From contig OX104111.1 of assembly GCA_944474755.1 (NCBI GenBank), forward strand, positions 115,016,545 to 115,080,544: a stretch of 64,000 nt of DNA. Direction: 5' to 3'. Source of the DNA: Limnoperna fortunei (lineage: Eukaryota; Mollusca; Bivalvia; Mytilida; Modiolidae). Positions 1-12,044 of the stretch are shown here, piece by piece. The notes beneath the pieces are model-generated. The model ran no database searches and was not told where the DNA came from. It saw nothing but the letters and a program-made list of their open reading frames with translations. Position numbers and translations under genes: made by a program. Numbering within the stretch: position 1 is the first letter of the stretch; every line of letters starts with the position of its first letter.

Positions 1-1835
1 TCTGCAAGCCTTTATTAGATTGCAATGTAAGAGTTTGAGACATAAATTTATTGACTTTTTTGATGCTAAAAAAGTAGTTGCATAGTTAAAATAAAATGAC
101 ATTAGTTTTCAAAAAACCAAAATTTTATTTTGGTCATATGAGAAAATTGTTTCAAATAATATTCCATCAAAATTGTATAACAGTTTAGAAGGTACTGAAG
201 CATGTTTTGAGCAAATTCAGGTTAGGATGACTTAAATGAAGACAACGTTAACAAACATTAGAATTTGAGTAAGAAATAGGGAAGCAATCATACAGGTTTT
301 GTGGCGTTATGACAGTACATTTAATATATTTCTGATGTTGCTGTGACCTTACTTTTGAAAATTTTATAGGCATTTTTCATGTTTCTGTCTTGTAAATTGA
401 GTGTGTATTCCAAAAATGAGAGGAATTACTCTGCACATATACCATTTACCAAAACTTTTAAAGAGGAATGCTAAAATTCAAGCAATACGTAGTTTGTATT
501 AGGTGTTCAGTTTTGTATGAATTTGGTGATTGTTTTCGTTTATTTAAAGTTTCAATTTCTTACAATTTTCTTTCTAATCTTGGACAAATTTGGGATCAAG
601 CCCTTATTAATAACGAGTCCTACATTTTCTTTTTTCATATACATGTTAGATTTATTCTTATAAATGGTAAAATTTAAGTTCTTTACTGATTCTTAGATCA
701 AGTAACAATAGTATAGTGCTGTATATTTTAGTATGCAGATATATTTGCTGCTTGAAATTTGTTATAAATATAATACTGCATTGTGCATTTGTAAGGAAGT
801 ATTTTCTCATGAATGTCCAATCTACACAAATAAAATTTATGTAGAAAAGAAAGAAAAGAAATGCAAAAGAAGAAAATATATAGTGACAACTAACTTCTGA
901 ACTATCTTTGTTCACACTGCTAAAATAGTATAATAGTATGATGTGATGTTTTTTCTGTATTTTTTTAAAATACTTACACATATAGTGTAATGTTCTTATT
1001 CCAAATGCTTCTTATTAATAAATGTTAACATAAATTATCTGTTGGTTTTTATCATTCTTTAGGTTGATATTTAAGGTCCATTTTAAAGGTGTCATTTAAA
1101 TCACAGGAGCGTTTTAAGTTCTGAAGTATACGGCTGAAATTCATGACATTACTCAATATTGTATGACACTGAATTTCTCACTAATTTGAGATTACACCTT
1201 TTGTTTGATGATTTTAGAATTGAGATCAACATTGATTCAAGACTGTACCACTACTAGGAAAGATAAAAATATCATAGTTTTGTAATATTTATTTCATATT
1301 GCAGCAAAATGTAATTAAACTGTCAAAACAGACAATATAACAAATTCCTCGCATTTTAAATTAATGTGATCAAATGTCACAGATGACTATTCATCCAACT
1401 TCATTATAAACAAAACGTCCATGTAACATGTCGTTGAAGATGATTTGTGGTGGACTTGTTGAAATGTCATTGGTAACCTTTCATCCACCTGCCAGTATCA
1501 ACAAAATTTTTGAGATAAAATATCGTTCCTCTTTTATTAGGAAAAAATGTCGCAGACGACCTGTTGTTCACCTGTCATTGTACACAAAATGTACCAGTAA
1601 ACATATCGTTCACCTTTCAGTTTGAACGAAATGTCAAAGATGACCTGTCATTCATCTTTTAATTTTAATGAAAGATCAACTATTGTCTGTCGTTCACATT
1701 TCTAAAATACAAAAGGTCAAAGGTTGTCCTTTCTACCACAAAATTTAACAAAATATTGACTTTGGATATAGGTCTTTTGATGCTATTTTGAACTTGACAA
1801 AATGTGAACAAAAGACGATTTTTAGTGCAGTGTTA
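1..1835 (+). repeat. Left arm of a 1.85-kb inverted repeat
   Basis: This segment matches the reverse complement of 35410-37266 over its whole length with scattered substitutions and small indels. The match ends sharply at the shared string gtgcagtgtta (1825-1835), and the outer end runs off the window. Inside, 1370-1760 is a degenerate array of roughly 50-60 bp units built around aatgtcacagatgacctgtcattcac-like text (for example gcagacgacctgttgttcac). Open frames at 658-981 (-) and 1428-1625 (+) recur in the other arm only because the DNA is duplicated; they show no family signature. No transposase or RNA gene is visible. Confidence 0.9.
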
Positions 1836-2624
1836 AAATAACAGGTAATTCAGTGAACATAATAAAGGTGTTGATGTCCACGGGGAGCTTCTGATTGAAA
1901 GTAGGACACATGCGGTTAATTATGTGACAGATAATCCCGCCTAACGATCAAGTTCACTTGTATTTAAGATTGGGCGGCATCATTCGGTGTTTTTGTTAAT
2001 CCAGGTCGAGTTTTAATATTATATAATTTTATAATTGAAAATATACATTTACCGGTATAGATTGCACAGTTGTCTGTGAGTAAACTTGACCCCATTTGTT
2101 CTACAGACAAACATTAAATTTCAAAGGTGTTTATTTTTAATTGTGAACATTAACTCTAACATCATACTATATAAATGCAAAGTGCCACACAACAATAATC
2201 AGGCACACTTTATAAAATGAAACTCGTAAGTTAACATGTATTCGGGAAATATGTCTGGAGAGCAATTGTAATTATAGTATAAAGTATAAAGAAAAGAAAG
2301 AAATAAAACTGTGTTCCGCAATTTCGGTGTCTCCGTTAAATGAAAACGGAAATTTTAGGCAACACACTGTTAAACTTTATGGTTTCTAAAACAAATAGAT
2401 AAATCGCCTCCTTTGCAAAATTTGCGTGTTAAGCATAAGTTAACGATGTTATCGTTCGTACGTACATCGAACATTTATTGCTCGAACGACGTTAGACGAT
2501 TCCAAAAAAGTTCTCATTCTTTTTAAAACAAATCCAAGAAATTTACAAAGTATGGTGAAATGAATATCTTCCGTCATCCAAAAGGCGCAAGTCTAACAAT
2601 AATGCAATTATTTGGTGGATATGA
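1836..2624. other. Unassigned AT-rich stretch
   Basis: I see no gene, RNA or clear repeat here. Short ATCGT/ACGA-rich text at 2450-2500 recalls the arrays at 9370 and 25480 but is too short to annotate. Confidence 0.5.
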
Positions 2625-2996
2625 TCATTGATTGATTAATTGATTGGATATTTGTTTTACATCCAACGAGCATAATTTCAGCTATATTCCCGACGAAAAC
2701 AAATCAACAAACAGTGAATTTGGGAAAGATTGACTTAAAGGACAAACTTTTGAACGTTACTGGAAAAGTTTGGGGTTTAGTTATAAGGCGATGAAAATTA
2801 AGCCTTTTGTAACGACTCCACTGAACATACACTTGTCGACAACTACACAAAATCTACATGTAGATCGTGTAAGGGGCGTGGCACGCTCTAAACACGTCAT
2901 TCACTGTGGTCTGTAATCAGGCTCTTCGTATTATAATGATCCGACCACCACTAACGAGAAGACGTCCCTATACACCAACTGGTGGACGCGCTATGA
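2625..2996 (-). mobile_element. SINE-like repeat with LINE-type 3' tail, copy A
   Basis: This aligns end to end with 33465-33880: ttgattgattaattgattgg at the left edge, the block tttcagctatatt, then ggaaaagt, agccttttgta, cgtggca and ccaccaactggtggacgcgc-like text. Read on the minus strand, the element ends in aatatagctgaaat..tggatg..caatcaatcaatcaa, the same kind of 3' end as the LINE at 45962-47463. I infer a non-autonomous element moved by that LINE type. It has no coding capacity. Confidence 0.65.
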
Positions 2997-3349
2997 AGCT
3001 CTAAGGAATGTATTGCTACATTGTACATGTTTAACGTTCTACTGCTGAAAAAACTATTCATCCTAACTTCCGGTAAGTATCGCACCTTGCTTGTCACAAC
3101 CATTGGGGAAAGCATGTTCAATAAATTGTTTCACAGTTTGCAAATCCAAATGGATGAGAAATGAAACGAAAGAGTTAATATTAGGAGAAAACAATGACAT
3201 TATTCAAAATTATTTTGGCACAAAGCAGAAATTGACACATTTTTGATTATATATCTACGAAACTATCGTCAGTTTTTTACATTTTGTCTTTGTTTACAAA
3301 TGACCATATATAGAAAAATATGGAAGATAAAATTATTATATCTGTCAAA

Positions 3350-3625
3350 AATTGCTACAGTGAACATGAGTCAAACTAAATCAAGGTAAGAACTGATGAT
3401 AACTGTCTGCTACAGTGGACATCAGACGTACTGAATTAAGTTAAAAACTGATAATGAATGCTGAATATCGAATATCAGTTATTTTAAATCAAGTTAAGAA
3501 CTGATTGTGACTGACAAGGACTGCTGCGGCGATTATCAGTCGCTCAAAACCCAGGTGAATATTGATGATCACTGTCAAGGACTGCTACAGTGAATATCAG
3601 TCATTCCAAATCCATGTACACATTT
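3350..3625. repeat. Degenerate tandem repeat, about 50-63 bp unit
   Basis: Four to five loose copies carry ggactgctacagtgaatatcagtca followed by aaatcaagttaagaactgat. Copy starts fall near 3354, 3409, 3460, 3523 and 3584, so spacing varies. CTGATGA occurs once by chance, without the rest of a hammerhead core. Confidence 0.7.
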
Positions 3626-4485
3626 CAAAGCGATGTCACGATATGGTGCATTGACTAACAGTTCATTTCAATCCTACAAAACTATTGAACATTTCACATG
3701 CGATATACTTTGGAATCTTTTACGATATATTTGTTCAGTGTTTTATTTTTTATTTTTATAAAAATCTACAAATTTGAACAATATTATGTTGCTTCAAGCA
3801 GCTTATTTAGTTACTTCTAGTTGAAGGAGAAGTTGGTAAAACAGTTTCTTTATACAAAATTGTATATATTTTTTAAGCTAGTACATATTTACCATTTGCA
3901 TGTGCCATCGATTTGAACCATTCATGACGTATGCGCCATAGATTTGAGATGTGGCGTGGTATTTTTCAGTCGTAAAGTTTTTTGTTGAGCCCCTACTTTT
4001 ATATATACATCTATATACATTATATATCAGTTTTTATTGAAATAAAGATGTTTATGATAATAAAAACAAACATTTCTGACCAACCGATAGCCTTCTTAGG
4101 TGTCAAAATAAATAAACGAACTATGTGAGCGTTTAATAACACTGACCTGTTTACAATCAGTTGGTACACGTGTGTTTTTATTTACTATTTACGTGTGCAT
4201 CGTTGCATAATCTTATATATGTGTATGTTATGTTGTTATTCGGATTTTGTGCTGTATGGTGATGTATGTCGAGCAGGTGCGCTGGTTAACATTTTCCTGA
4301 AGACTCTTTATATATACATATAATAATTATGTTCATGTATTTCTCAATTGTGTTTTGTACATGCCTTCGTGCATCTATGATTTTGAATTCTTCTTAGTTT
4401 GGATTAAACTTATATTTAATGTTTTAAATTGCGTGACTGCCAAAATTATTTTAGGTTATGGGAGCGGAATTATCATGTTCTATAC
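3626..4485. other. Unassigned stretch with one Penelope-repeat scrap
   Basis: Mostly featureless AT-rich DNA. At 4045-4120 a short piece (gaccaaccgatagccttctt) matches the terminal repeats around 14260, 18410 and 58910. Confidence 0.45.
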
Positions 4486-5150
4486 ATGGATCCAACTAAA
4501 TACAAGATCTACCGTCTAGCATTGCTGGTGTTATTGGCTTTTTGCTTTTGTTGTCTATGTCTATATTTCCAAGAATGGTAGGTTTAATACGCGGTCAATT
4601 GGAAACCGCTGGGCAGAAATAAATAATGACCTTGCTAAGAGAGTCTCAGAAAAGGGATGGGATGCTATCTCCTTCTAAGACTGAGATTGGAATTCCTGTG
4701 CTGAAATAAATGTATTTAGCTGTAATGAAAAGATACACAGCACTGTTTTATGCGTACGCAAATGGCGATATTTTATTTGTTGACAATCGTATCGATACAT
4801 TAATCTTTATCTTAAATTCGTATTTTAATCAAACTGCTCTGCTGTTAATAGTGGGTCGGATAACTAACGTTGAATCAGTCACTGATGAGCAAGCTTCAAC
4901 TCAGGAAAATGTTTTACATGCAGGAAAGAAAGAAATATTCTTTATACCTGATGACGAGGATAATTTTATTTCTAATATGAAGTAGTTGTGGACGGACTAG
5001 CATACGACAATTGGCTCGTGTTTAATGCCAGACAACAAAGTCATACTACAATAAATGCCTCAAACTCGATTTTAGCATCAGACTACACACGCTGGGAATC
5101 AGGAGGGACATTCATATAAGGATAAAAATTTTAATGTAAACTTACTGAGG
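4486..5150 (+). pseudogene. Signal-anchored glycosyltransferase-like relic
   Basis: The first frame starts at 4486 with MDPTKYK, then a single hydrophobic segment (about residues 10-27, LALLVLLAFCFCCLCLYF), as in type II Golgi enzymes. A GTAGGT donor-like site follows at 4578. Further right the readable pieces, in changing frames, are EKGWDA (about 4640), KTEIGIPVLK, then MYLAVMKRYTALFYAYANGD (4710 on), DTL, VGRITNV and AYDNWLVFNARQQ (about 5003). These match the order GWD..G.P.LK.MYL.VM..FYGY.NGDILF...TL..VGRR.NV..YDNWLV seen in predicted lophotrochozoan glycosyltransferase-like proteins; that comparison is from memory. A TAA interrupts LK/MYL, and at least two frameshifts and another stop follow NFISNMK. 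It is broken, so a pseudogene or badly assembled gene. The donor substrate is unknown. Confidence 0.65.
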
Positions 5151-5936
5151 AAACTTTTTAACAAAGTGAACTATTACTCTACAGTGGTTTGAGGAGTTGC
5201 ATACCCATATATACATTATACAATATAATAAACAAACATATACAATTGCATAGTAGAAAGGGTTGCTAGACTCTAGGTTAAAGTTTGTAACTGAACACAC
5301 GAGTTGATATCTGATTATGTGTAAAATACTAATTGAAGAAAAGAAATCGTGCAATTGTTATAAGTGAAAAATAGCAAAATTAGATATTACGTTCAATCAG
5401 AGCAAAGATTGGCTTGTTTGAATGGAATGTTATGCAAGTGAAGGACTTTATCCCGGAATTGTACAGCAGTCAAATTTCAATCGAAGACTTGACGCTATGA
5501 CACTTCCTCCGAATAACAATTGAAACTTCGTAACGCCCACCATGATGCCGATCTGTCTAGAGCATAGTTTGCTGCTGTATATGTTAAAATAATAGTAAGA
5601 GAGGATAAAATTACCTTAGTACGTTAAGCGTCTAGCTTTTGCAAGTCGTGCTACACAATGACCAGCATAGACACCAGGGTTTATAGCGGGTCTTCTTTGA
5701 CAGCTATGTAAAACCATTAATTTCAATTCTCAACGAAATGTAAGTAACATTCTTCTGAAAACGAGAAAATCGTATTTAAGAGTACTCGATACAGTAGAAT
5801 TTTCGTGAAACACGTATATGAGAATCGAGAAACATTATGTATCAATTGCCTAATTAATGAAATATATACTACTAATTTCAACGAATAATGACAATAGTTA
5901 AACATTATTGAGCATACACACATATTTTCCTTTGGA
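5151..5936. other. Unassigned stretch
   Basis: No feature is supported. The short open frames on the minus strand (5142-5354, 5723-5923) have no family signature. Confidence 0.45.
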
Positions 5937-5937
5937 A

Positions 5938-6075
5938 CCTAGGTGGCCGAGTTGCGGGCAGTGTTTGCTCGTCTACGATTTATTTGTCAAGGATTTTCCC
6001 ATCAAAGGTCCAGGTTTTCTTCTGGCACTACAGCTTTTCCCCGGTGGAGATAAAAAACAATACTGGACGCCATTA
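5938..6075 (+). mobile_element. Old tRNA-derived SINE relic
   Basis: A diverged, internally deleted copy of the family described at 50206. It keeps ggtggccgag (A-box region), gctcgtctac, ttgtcaaggatttt and the near-terminal aatactggacgcca. Confidence 0.55.
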
Positions 6076-7251
6076 TCAATCTTATCAATTGGTGTGTGTC
6101 CTCAATATCGATTTGTTTATTTATACAATTTAAGTTATGTTTATTCTAGTGTGTATTTTAAAGTTGTATGCGAATTATAATAGACACTGTACGATAATAA
6201 ACTTGTTTCGACGACCACTGCTGTCTTTATTCCAGGCGTGCACAAAACGATGTGTTAAAGTAAAGACAACAAAACGACGAATTATTATGTCAATCGTTTA
6301 TATTTATGATGTAATGCCTTGTTTAGTTATGCTAATTTCTGTAATGGATAATATTTGTGGCGCACGCGATGAATTGTGATGTCCCATATGTGATCAATTG
6401 GTTTCAAATTTTTTTTCATGTTGGCCATCGCAATGCGTCCTTGACTCAGCACGTAAATAAGCGATCTGGCGTTGTCATCCATAAAGATGTGCTGTTGTTT
6501 CTCAAATTGAGGCGCTTCACTCGTTTTTGAAATGTCACGCTGCTACCGTTGCATAATCAATTTACAGCGAACAATTTACAATTTCAAATATACAACTACA
6601 GTTAAAACACACATCACCAAAACCGTCCCTATATTGTTAGATTGCTGTCATGCGAACTCAATTATATTCAAAATAAAATAGCTATCATCAGATTGATGAA
6701 CCTTTTTCCACTTTGTTTTCTGTTTGCGTTTGTTATATTTGATGTTTTTTCTTCATTTATATATTTAGTTTATCTGCATCTATTTATCTCTTCACATATA
6801 TGTATTATGTTATGTTACATACAAGATAATCGTGATAATGGAACATTGACAAACAACTCTTAACAAATGTACAAAAGCCAATTTGTGTAAAATGTTTATA
6901 TGTAATGTTTAAAATGGTAGGGATGTAAAATACCATCTAAAGAGCAGCTGATAAGTTAGACATTTGAACGACACTTCGCCGGCGCTAGGCGATGCAATCC
7001 AGCTTACATACATAATGAACAATGACAATTAAGTTGCTTTAATTTCAAAGTCTACTAGAGAAAATGTTCCACGTAAAAGTGCTAACACGATAAAATAGAC
7101 GTCAGGTAAATAACTAATGAATATAAACTTGTTTATTCCGAGTTAAACCTTAATGACCAATTACAAGACTTTTTGCCATTTATATAGGTGAAAAAAAACA
7201 TTACTAAGGATATTGCATACAATTATATATTTGTTATACATCTTAACAAGG
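6076..7251. other. Unassigned stretch
   Basis: Open frames at 6137-6379 and 6642-6863 are low-complexity hydrophobic translations of AT-rich DNA. No gene, RNA or repeat is supported. Confidence 0.45.
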
Positions 7252-7510
7252 GGCCTCGGTGGCCGAGTGATCAAGCAGTTCGTCTACTATTGATCACGTG
7301 GTCTATCAACATTGATATTGCGGGTTCGATTCTCACTGCAGGCAGGGTGTACTCGACTCCAATCTTAATTGACAAGGATTGCCAGTTTTCCTACCGCAGG
7401 TCGGGGGTTTTCTCCGGGTACTCCGGCTTCCTCCCCAAATAAAAACTGGACGCCATGATATAGCTGAAAAATTGCTGAAAGTGGCGTTAAACACCACCAA
7501 ACAAACAAAA
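7252..7510 (+). mobile_element. tRNA-derived SINE, near full length
   Basis: Begins ggcctcggtggccgagtgat (A box) and has gcgggttcgattc (B box) about 65 bases later. The body includes caggtcgggggttttctccg, and the tail is tggacgccatgatatagctg with gctgaaagtggcgttaaac and an AAAC-rich end. Same family and order as 50206-50476. The open frames on both strands here are translations of the SINE. The next 470 bases (to 7985) hold nothing I can name. Confidence 0.9.
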
Positions 7511-7985
7511 TACATCTTAACATAACAAGGTACGTTTATGAAAGTAGAGGAACGTTTCAGTCTTTATCACGTGTAGGCAAGTAGTCATGGTCTTTGATAC
7601 TAAGCATATCCTTTGGTATATGTTGAATTAATAAACGATCTACTACCGTTTGTACAAATACCACTAGGACTTCAACATATTCGCACTAAATTGTATTTTT
7701 TTTTCCACAAAAAGCATTGCATTTTTGCAAGCATTATTTCAAGTTATCTGTACAGATCTATCTCCAGCTCAATATATATATATATATCTTAGTTGCAATT
7801 AGTTTAGACATTGAAAATCATAGATTATTCAAATATTTTTACATAATTTATATAAAGATAACTTACAAACACTTTATATAAATTTAAAACATGTATATGA
7901 AATCCACAAAAAATATTCAAAATTCTACTTTTAATTGCTGAAAACAACCGTCAATTTTATCGCGTCTACATTAAAAATCCAACAA

Positions 7986-9260
7986 TCAATATCGAATGTG
8001 TCCTCTGGCTGCGGGAACGAACGCCCTGCATCTACTAGGATTAGAACGACAAAGGTGACGAATTCCGGCCTGTACAACTTTATTCTACACTAGCGCCGTG
8101 CAAGTTACAGTAAATTTAAGGTTATTGGAATAGGCTGCATGGCTCCAGACCGCCATCCTAACAAGTAAGAGTTTCTGTGTCCACATGTGTCCACGAAGCC
8201 CTGACACACTTAGCAAGAAAATTCCCGGTATAGAGCTCACTATTTTAATTGGCTACATCATACCGTAATGAAGCCAATCAACAGCTTTCACTCATGACTT
8301 GGTTTGGGGATATCCCGATGTCGATTGTAAATAAACCATTACGTTTTCTTCCAGCTCAAGAATGAGTAAGGATGACTGTTGCCAAACACTGGCTTTTTTC
8401 AAGCAATTTGATTGGCTGCTATTTTGAAGGATTTACGTCATATGAAAAATCTTCTAGCCCAGAAATTTCCTAGCTAAGCTTGTCAGGATTTCGTGGACAC
8501 ATGTGGACACAGAAACCCTGACTTGTGAGGATGTCAGACCGCTGGTCCAAGCTGATACCAGACGAGTTCAATAAGACCTAGATCAAACGAAAAGGCTAGC
8601 AATGGCAGAGTTGTTTATGCGGATGAAAGAGTAAAACCGTCAGAATAAGCAAGAGCATTGTCAGGTTGAAACAAACTGACATTCAATACCACCACGCTTC
8701 TGCCACCTAAACTATGTGCCCTTTCAATGCAAGGATCATTTTAACGTTCATTTCTATGCCCACAAATCCGTGTCACTATATCGAAGGTGGAAAGATAATT
8801 GCCTGCGAGACGATCGTGACCATTACTCTGTTAATTTCAAGACGATTTTGGCGACGCTTTGGTGTTAGAAGATTTGCATGGAAGAACCTTCTTGCTGGAA
8901 GTCGGATACTCCCATTTTGTAGTCGCACCAAATATCATGACAGGTGCCTTCCATGGGTGATAATAGCATCTTTGAACTTTGGGATGCCGGACGGAAATGA
9001 TTTCGAAGATGTTTCAATCGAATGTATCGATCTTGTTGAAAGGCATATGCTCTAGTTCTGCCAGAGAGTGGTTTGTCCTCTAGAGAACCTGTTTGTTGGT
9101 TTCTCTGCGTGAAACGAGTAAAGGTGGAAGACAAACAATGCATGCAACATGCAAAGTAACGCATCTGCATTGCTCCGAGGATCATATCCCAGATCTCATG
9201 TCGCTGGTTTTCAGGGTTTGTTGCAACTATGATGCCTTGCTACTTTTATACGCAATAGAA
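7986..9260 (-). pseudogene. Tc1-like transposase relic
   Basis: A cut-and-paste DNA transposase remnant. The N-terminal paired-like helix-turn-helix region is readable at 8970-9185: RNQQTGSLEDKPLSGRTRAY, then QDRYIRLKHLRN, which is the Tc1 pattern QTGS..DRPRSGRPR..QDRYIRL.HLRN. The C-terminus is readable near 7986-8060: SRCRAFVPAARGHIRY followed by TGA, matching the Tc1 ending RR...I.ARGGHTRY. Between them the catalytic DDE region is scrambled by stops and frameshifts, and a 374-bp MITE is inserted (8157-8530). It is certainly inactive. The plus-strand open frame at 8714-9055 is antisense to this relic and is not a gene. Confidence 0.8.
8157..8530. mobile_element. MITE with about 70-bp terminal inverted repeats
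   Basis: The left end cctaacaagtaagagtttct and the right end, read backward, cctcacaagtcagggtttct pair through gtgtccacatgtgtccacga and on to about 8222. The interior has no coding frame. It sits inside the Tc1 relic, so it jumped later. An AT may be duplicated at the borders, but the flanks are too short and palindromic to be sure. Confidence 0.8.
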
Positions 9261-9369
9261 TTAAAAACACGTGAATATAGATAATTTCATTTTTATTTTC
9301 ATATAGGCGTTAGTATCATACTCGAGACTCACATATGAGCACGATTTCCATTCCTTAATACATGAACAT

Positions 9370-9633
9370 ATTTCCCTATAATAACACTACTACCGTCCCT
9401 GTAACGTATAAGTTAACGAAACGCACGATGCACCAACGAATGATGAACGTACGATATACGAACGTTGTAAGTACGACATACGAACGATACACGGAAACGT
9501 TATACGATAATATAAACATTAGAAACGGTGAGAGGGCTTGTATCGTTTAAATAGATCGCTTCGTTTATCGTATGGTATATCTTATCGTGCAACGTTTCGT
9601 TTATCGCATGATATATCATATGATGCATCGTTT
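9370..9633. repeat. ACGAT/ATCGT short-motif array, inverted
   Basis: The left half repeats acgaacgatatacg-type words (for example cgtacgatatacgaacg). The right half carries the complementary sense, cgtttatcgtatggtatatc and cgtttatcgcatgatatatc. The motif is CpG-bearing in otherwise CpG-poor DNA and reappears at 25480-25800. Confidence 0.65.
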
Positions 9634-9768
9634 CCTAACCTCAGGTCGGGGGTTCTCTCCGGGTACTCCGGCTTCCTCCCCCAATAAAAACTGGACGCCA
9701 TGAAATAGCTGAAAAATTGCTGAAAGTGGCGTTAAACCACCATTCAAACAAACAAACAAACAAACAAA
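9634..9768 (+). mobile_element. 5'-truncated tRNA-derived SINE
   Basis: Only the 3' half is present: aggtcgggggttctctccgg, ccaataaaaactggacgcca, ttgctgaaagtggcgttaaa, then an (AAAC)n tail. 5' truncation fits LINE-driven retroposition. Confidence 0.85.
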
Positions 9769-11085
9769 TTATAATACTTGGTGTATATGGTTTATTTTCT
9801 AGTATTTTTACTTCATTACAGAAGGGATTTACTAGTTTTCCTAGATAAATAATAATTGAAAGGTACTTTATTGCCAATGAAGCACAATCATTTGCGTAAA
9901 TGTTAGCCTTTGTATGTAACGCTATGTAATAGTATGTTATAGAACTTCATTTATCAAAAACATTACAGTGACCTCTGTTTAAACCTTATCTACATATATT
10001 AATACAAGTGCTTACAGTCATACAATAAAAAATCCGACCAAATTTAACAATCCGTCTATATGTTTTAACATGCGTATGCGCCAATCATTGTATTCAATCA
10101 TGTATAAACAAAGTACAATCATGAATTTTTCTGTTGACGTATGTGCACCTGAATATTGCCTATTTTGTGCCGAGGGTAAATTGATTCAACATAAATTTTA
10201 CTTCCTATCCTATCATTAAATGTGTACTTTGTTTACATGTAAATTCAAATATTCATAAGTTCCGAATATCAGCTAAAATAGTGCTTGGGGGACGTCAAGT
10301 AATCCATACTGACACCTCTTTCTAAAATTTAACTTTATTCAAACTATATTTTACAGAACTAAGTATTAAACTACAAAATTGTTGTCAGTATTTCGTTTTA
10401 TATAAAATTATTTTGTTTCTTATCTACATCCAATGATTGTTTATATGTATTAGGTGGGAAATAGGTGTGCGTTGCCACGGGAAGTTACCAATCGTAAAGA
10501 ATGACATGTTATTTTGCGCTATCACCCAAGACAACGATTCAGGGGTAGTAGGGCAGCCATCAAAAGTTATCGGTCTGTTAAAAAAAACATGTAGCAATAT
10601 AATCTGCACTTGGCATCGAAGACTCCCCAAGCTCTCGTAGTAAGTTTGCCCAATGATGGTACCAGACTAGTTTTAAGGGACAACTTAAAAAAACAAAACA
10701 TTGATTGTGTTTTGGCTAACAAGCGAATTTTACCTTTATAAATTTTGAAATTTTACCTCTTAAACAAAATGTGCTAAGAAATCGTGCAGAACTAGTTAGA
10801 ATCGTTATTACCAGTCAGATACTATTTTAATTCTCTGTAAAAGTTTTAACCGTGTAAATTGTTAAAATAAAACTTGGTCATGAACTGTGCTGCGTTTATT
10901 ATTTTAATGCGACCATAGTTTTTAAACCTATGCTTATTGTGAGTTTTTACGCGCATGGACTGTTTTAAGAGAAAGTACGATGTAATGAACACAAGACCTT
11001 GTTTTAGATTTTAACCAGATACTGAGATAAAGCTATTTTTACCTTTCAATTTAAGCTGTGTATATACGTCCTACTACTACCTAGG
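9769..11085. other. Unassigned stretch
   Basis: The open frames at 10424-10640 occur on both strands of the same DNA and I cannot assign either. Nothing else is supported. Confidence 0.4.
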
Positions 11086-11460
11086 TTAAATTGAAAATAA
11101 TCCGCATAAACTTAATATATGATGTAACCGGTGAAGGGAAATGTAACTACTGGTGGAGAACTTTATACTACACATTGAGTTAAATAATACAGTGAGGTGG
11201 TCGGTTTTGTTCGACCCACCGTGTGCAACTGACGACATGGTTGTCCTTTCATGGGTGTTAAGATTCCAAAAGAAGAAGAAAATCGCATACAGCATGTACG
11301 TTAATACTGTGGTATCCTTTCCTGTTAACAAAGGCAGGCTCATCTTCAGATGGGGCTTGTATCTTCACATACGGACAGTCTAAGCATCCAAACATATGCA
11401 AAGTGTAGTGCTCTACCGAAATGTTAGAAGTAGCGGAATCCATTTTGTATATTATAGTTG
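11086..11460 (-). pseudogene. PIF/Harbinger (HARBI1-like) nuclease fragment
   Basis: Reading the minus strand from about 11443: [20 protein letters not shown], then [17 protein letters not shown]. This is the highly conserved DDE-nuclease block GCIDGTH..I.AP....[15 protein letters not shown] of Harbinger transposases and the domesticated HARBI1. The first catalytic Asp is kept (GCLDCPYV) but the usual DGTH is now DCPY. A stop follows in this frame and the match continues loosely in another frame (11086-11343: VAHGGSNKTD for the usual WPGS..D). I infer a dead fragment of about 375 bases. No terminal repeats or MADF/Myb partner gene were seen. Confidence 0.75.
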
Positions 11461-12044
11461 AAGAAATTTGTTAAATTTGACATATAGCAAACAACATACA
11501 ATTTTTAACAAAAAAGCACAGTGGTGGGATGAATACACATATATAAATAGTAAAGCAAGCCATGTTGACCTCTACTAATATATCAGTTAGGATCTTGTTG
11601 AGATAATGTTTAATATGAACAAGTTAACTTTTATTTATAATTTATTGTACACTGGTAAAATTGGTCTTTAAATAATTAAAAAAGGGTGCATGGAGATAAA
11701 AGTTGAAAAATGGGAGCATCGGAACATTATTTGTCTTTTCGCTCGCCCTCCAAGGAAAAAACGAAAATAAAGAAAATATGTGTTAAGCACAAAGTTTAAC
11801 GGAGAACAGAACATCATATTTAACATTTACCTCTTTTCGAGTAGATATGTCTAATTTGCAGACACATGACATTGTGGTGGTATGTATAATTTGCTTCATA
11901 TATATCTGTCATAATTATATATAGATCAATTAATAACATAATTAATTTCTAACCATATTTATCTTTTAATGATCCAAAATGAACAAAAGACAACTAGTGC
12001 TGTTATGTATCGAAAATCTGTTTTTGTTGATGGACATTTTTTTA
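11461..12044. other. Gap, including the 3' flank of the HtrL/YibB gene
   Basis: No gene is seen. On the minus strand an AATAAA overlaps the stop codon of the downstream-facing gene (about 12038), and a second lies near 11645, so its 3' UTR probably ends within this stretch. Confidence 0.4.

Noticed and set aside
3391..3420. CTGATGA match suggesting another hammerhead
   Set aside because: No GAAA box, cleavage site or pairing stem I follows.
5938..6180. 90-codon plus-strand frame
   Set aside because: It begins in an old SINE relic and continues in AT-rich DNA with no domain.
7252..7330. Genuine tRNA gene (Leu/Ser-like head with A and B boxes)
   Set aside because: The head does not fold into a proper acceptor stem and is always followed by the SINE body; it is a SINE promoter. 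The same applies to 50206, 38957, 52925 and the tRNA-like blocks at 13734 and 15527.
8714..9055. 113-codon plus-strand frame
   Set aside because: Antisense to the Tc1 relic, whose family signature is on the minus strand.
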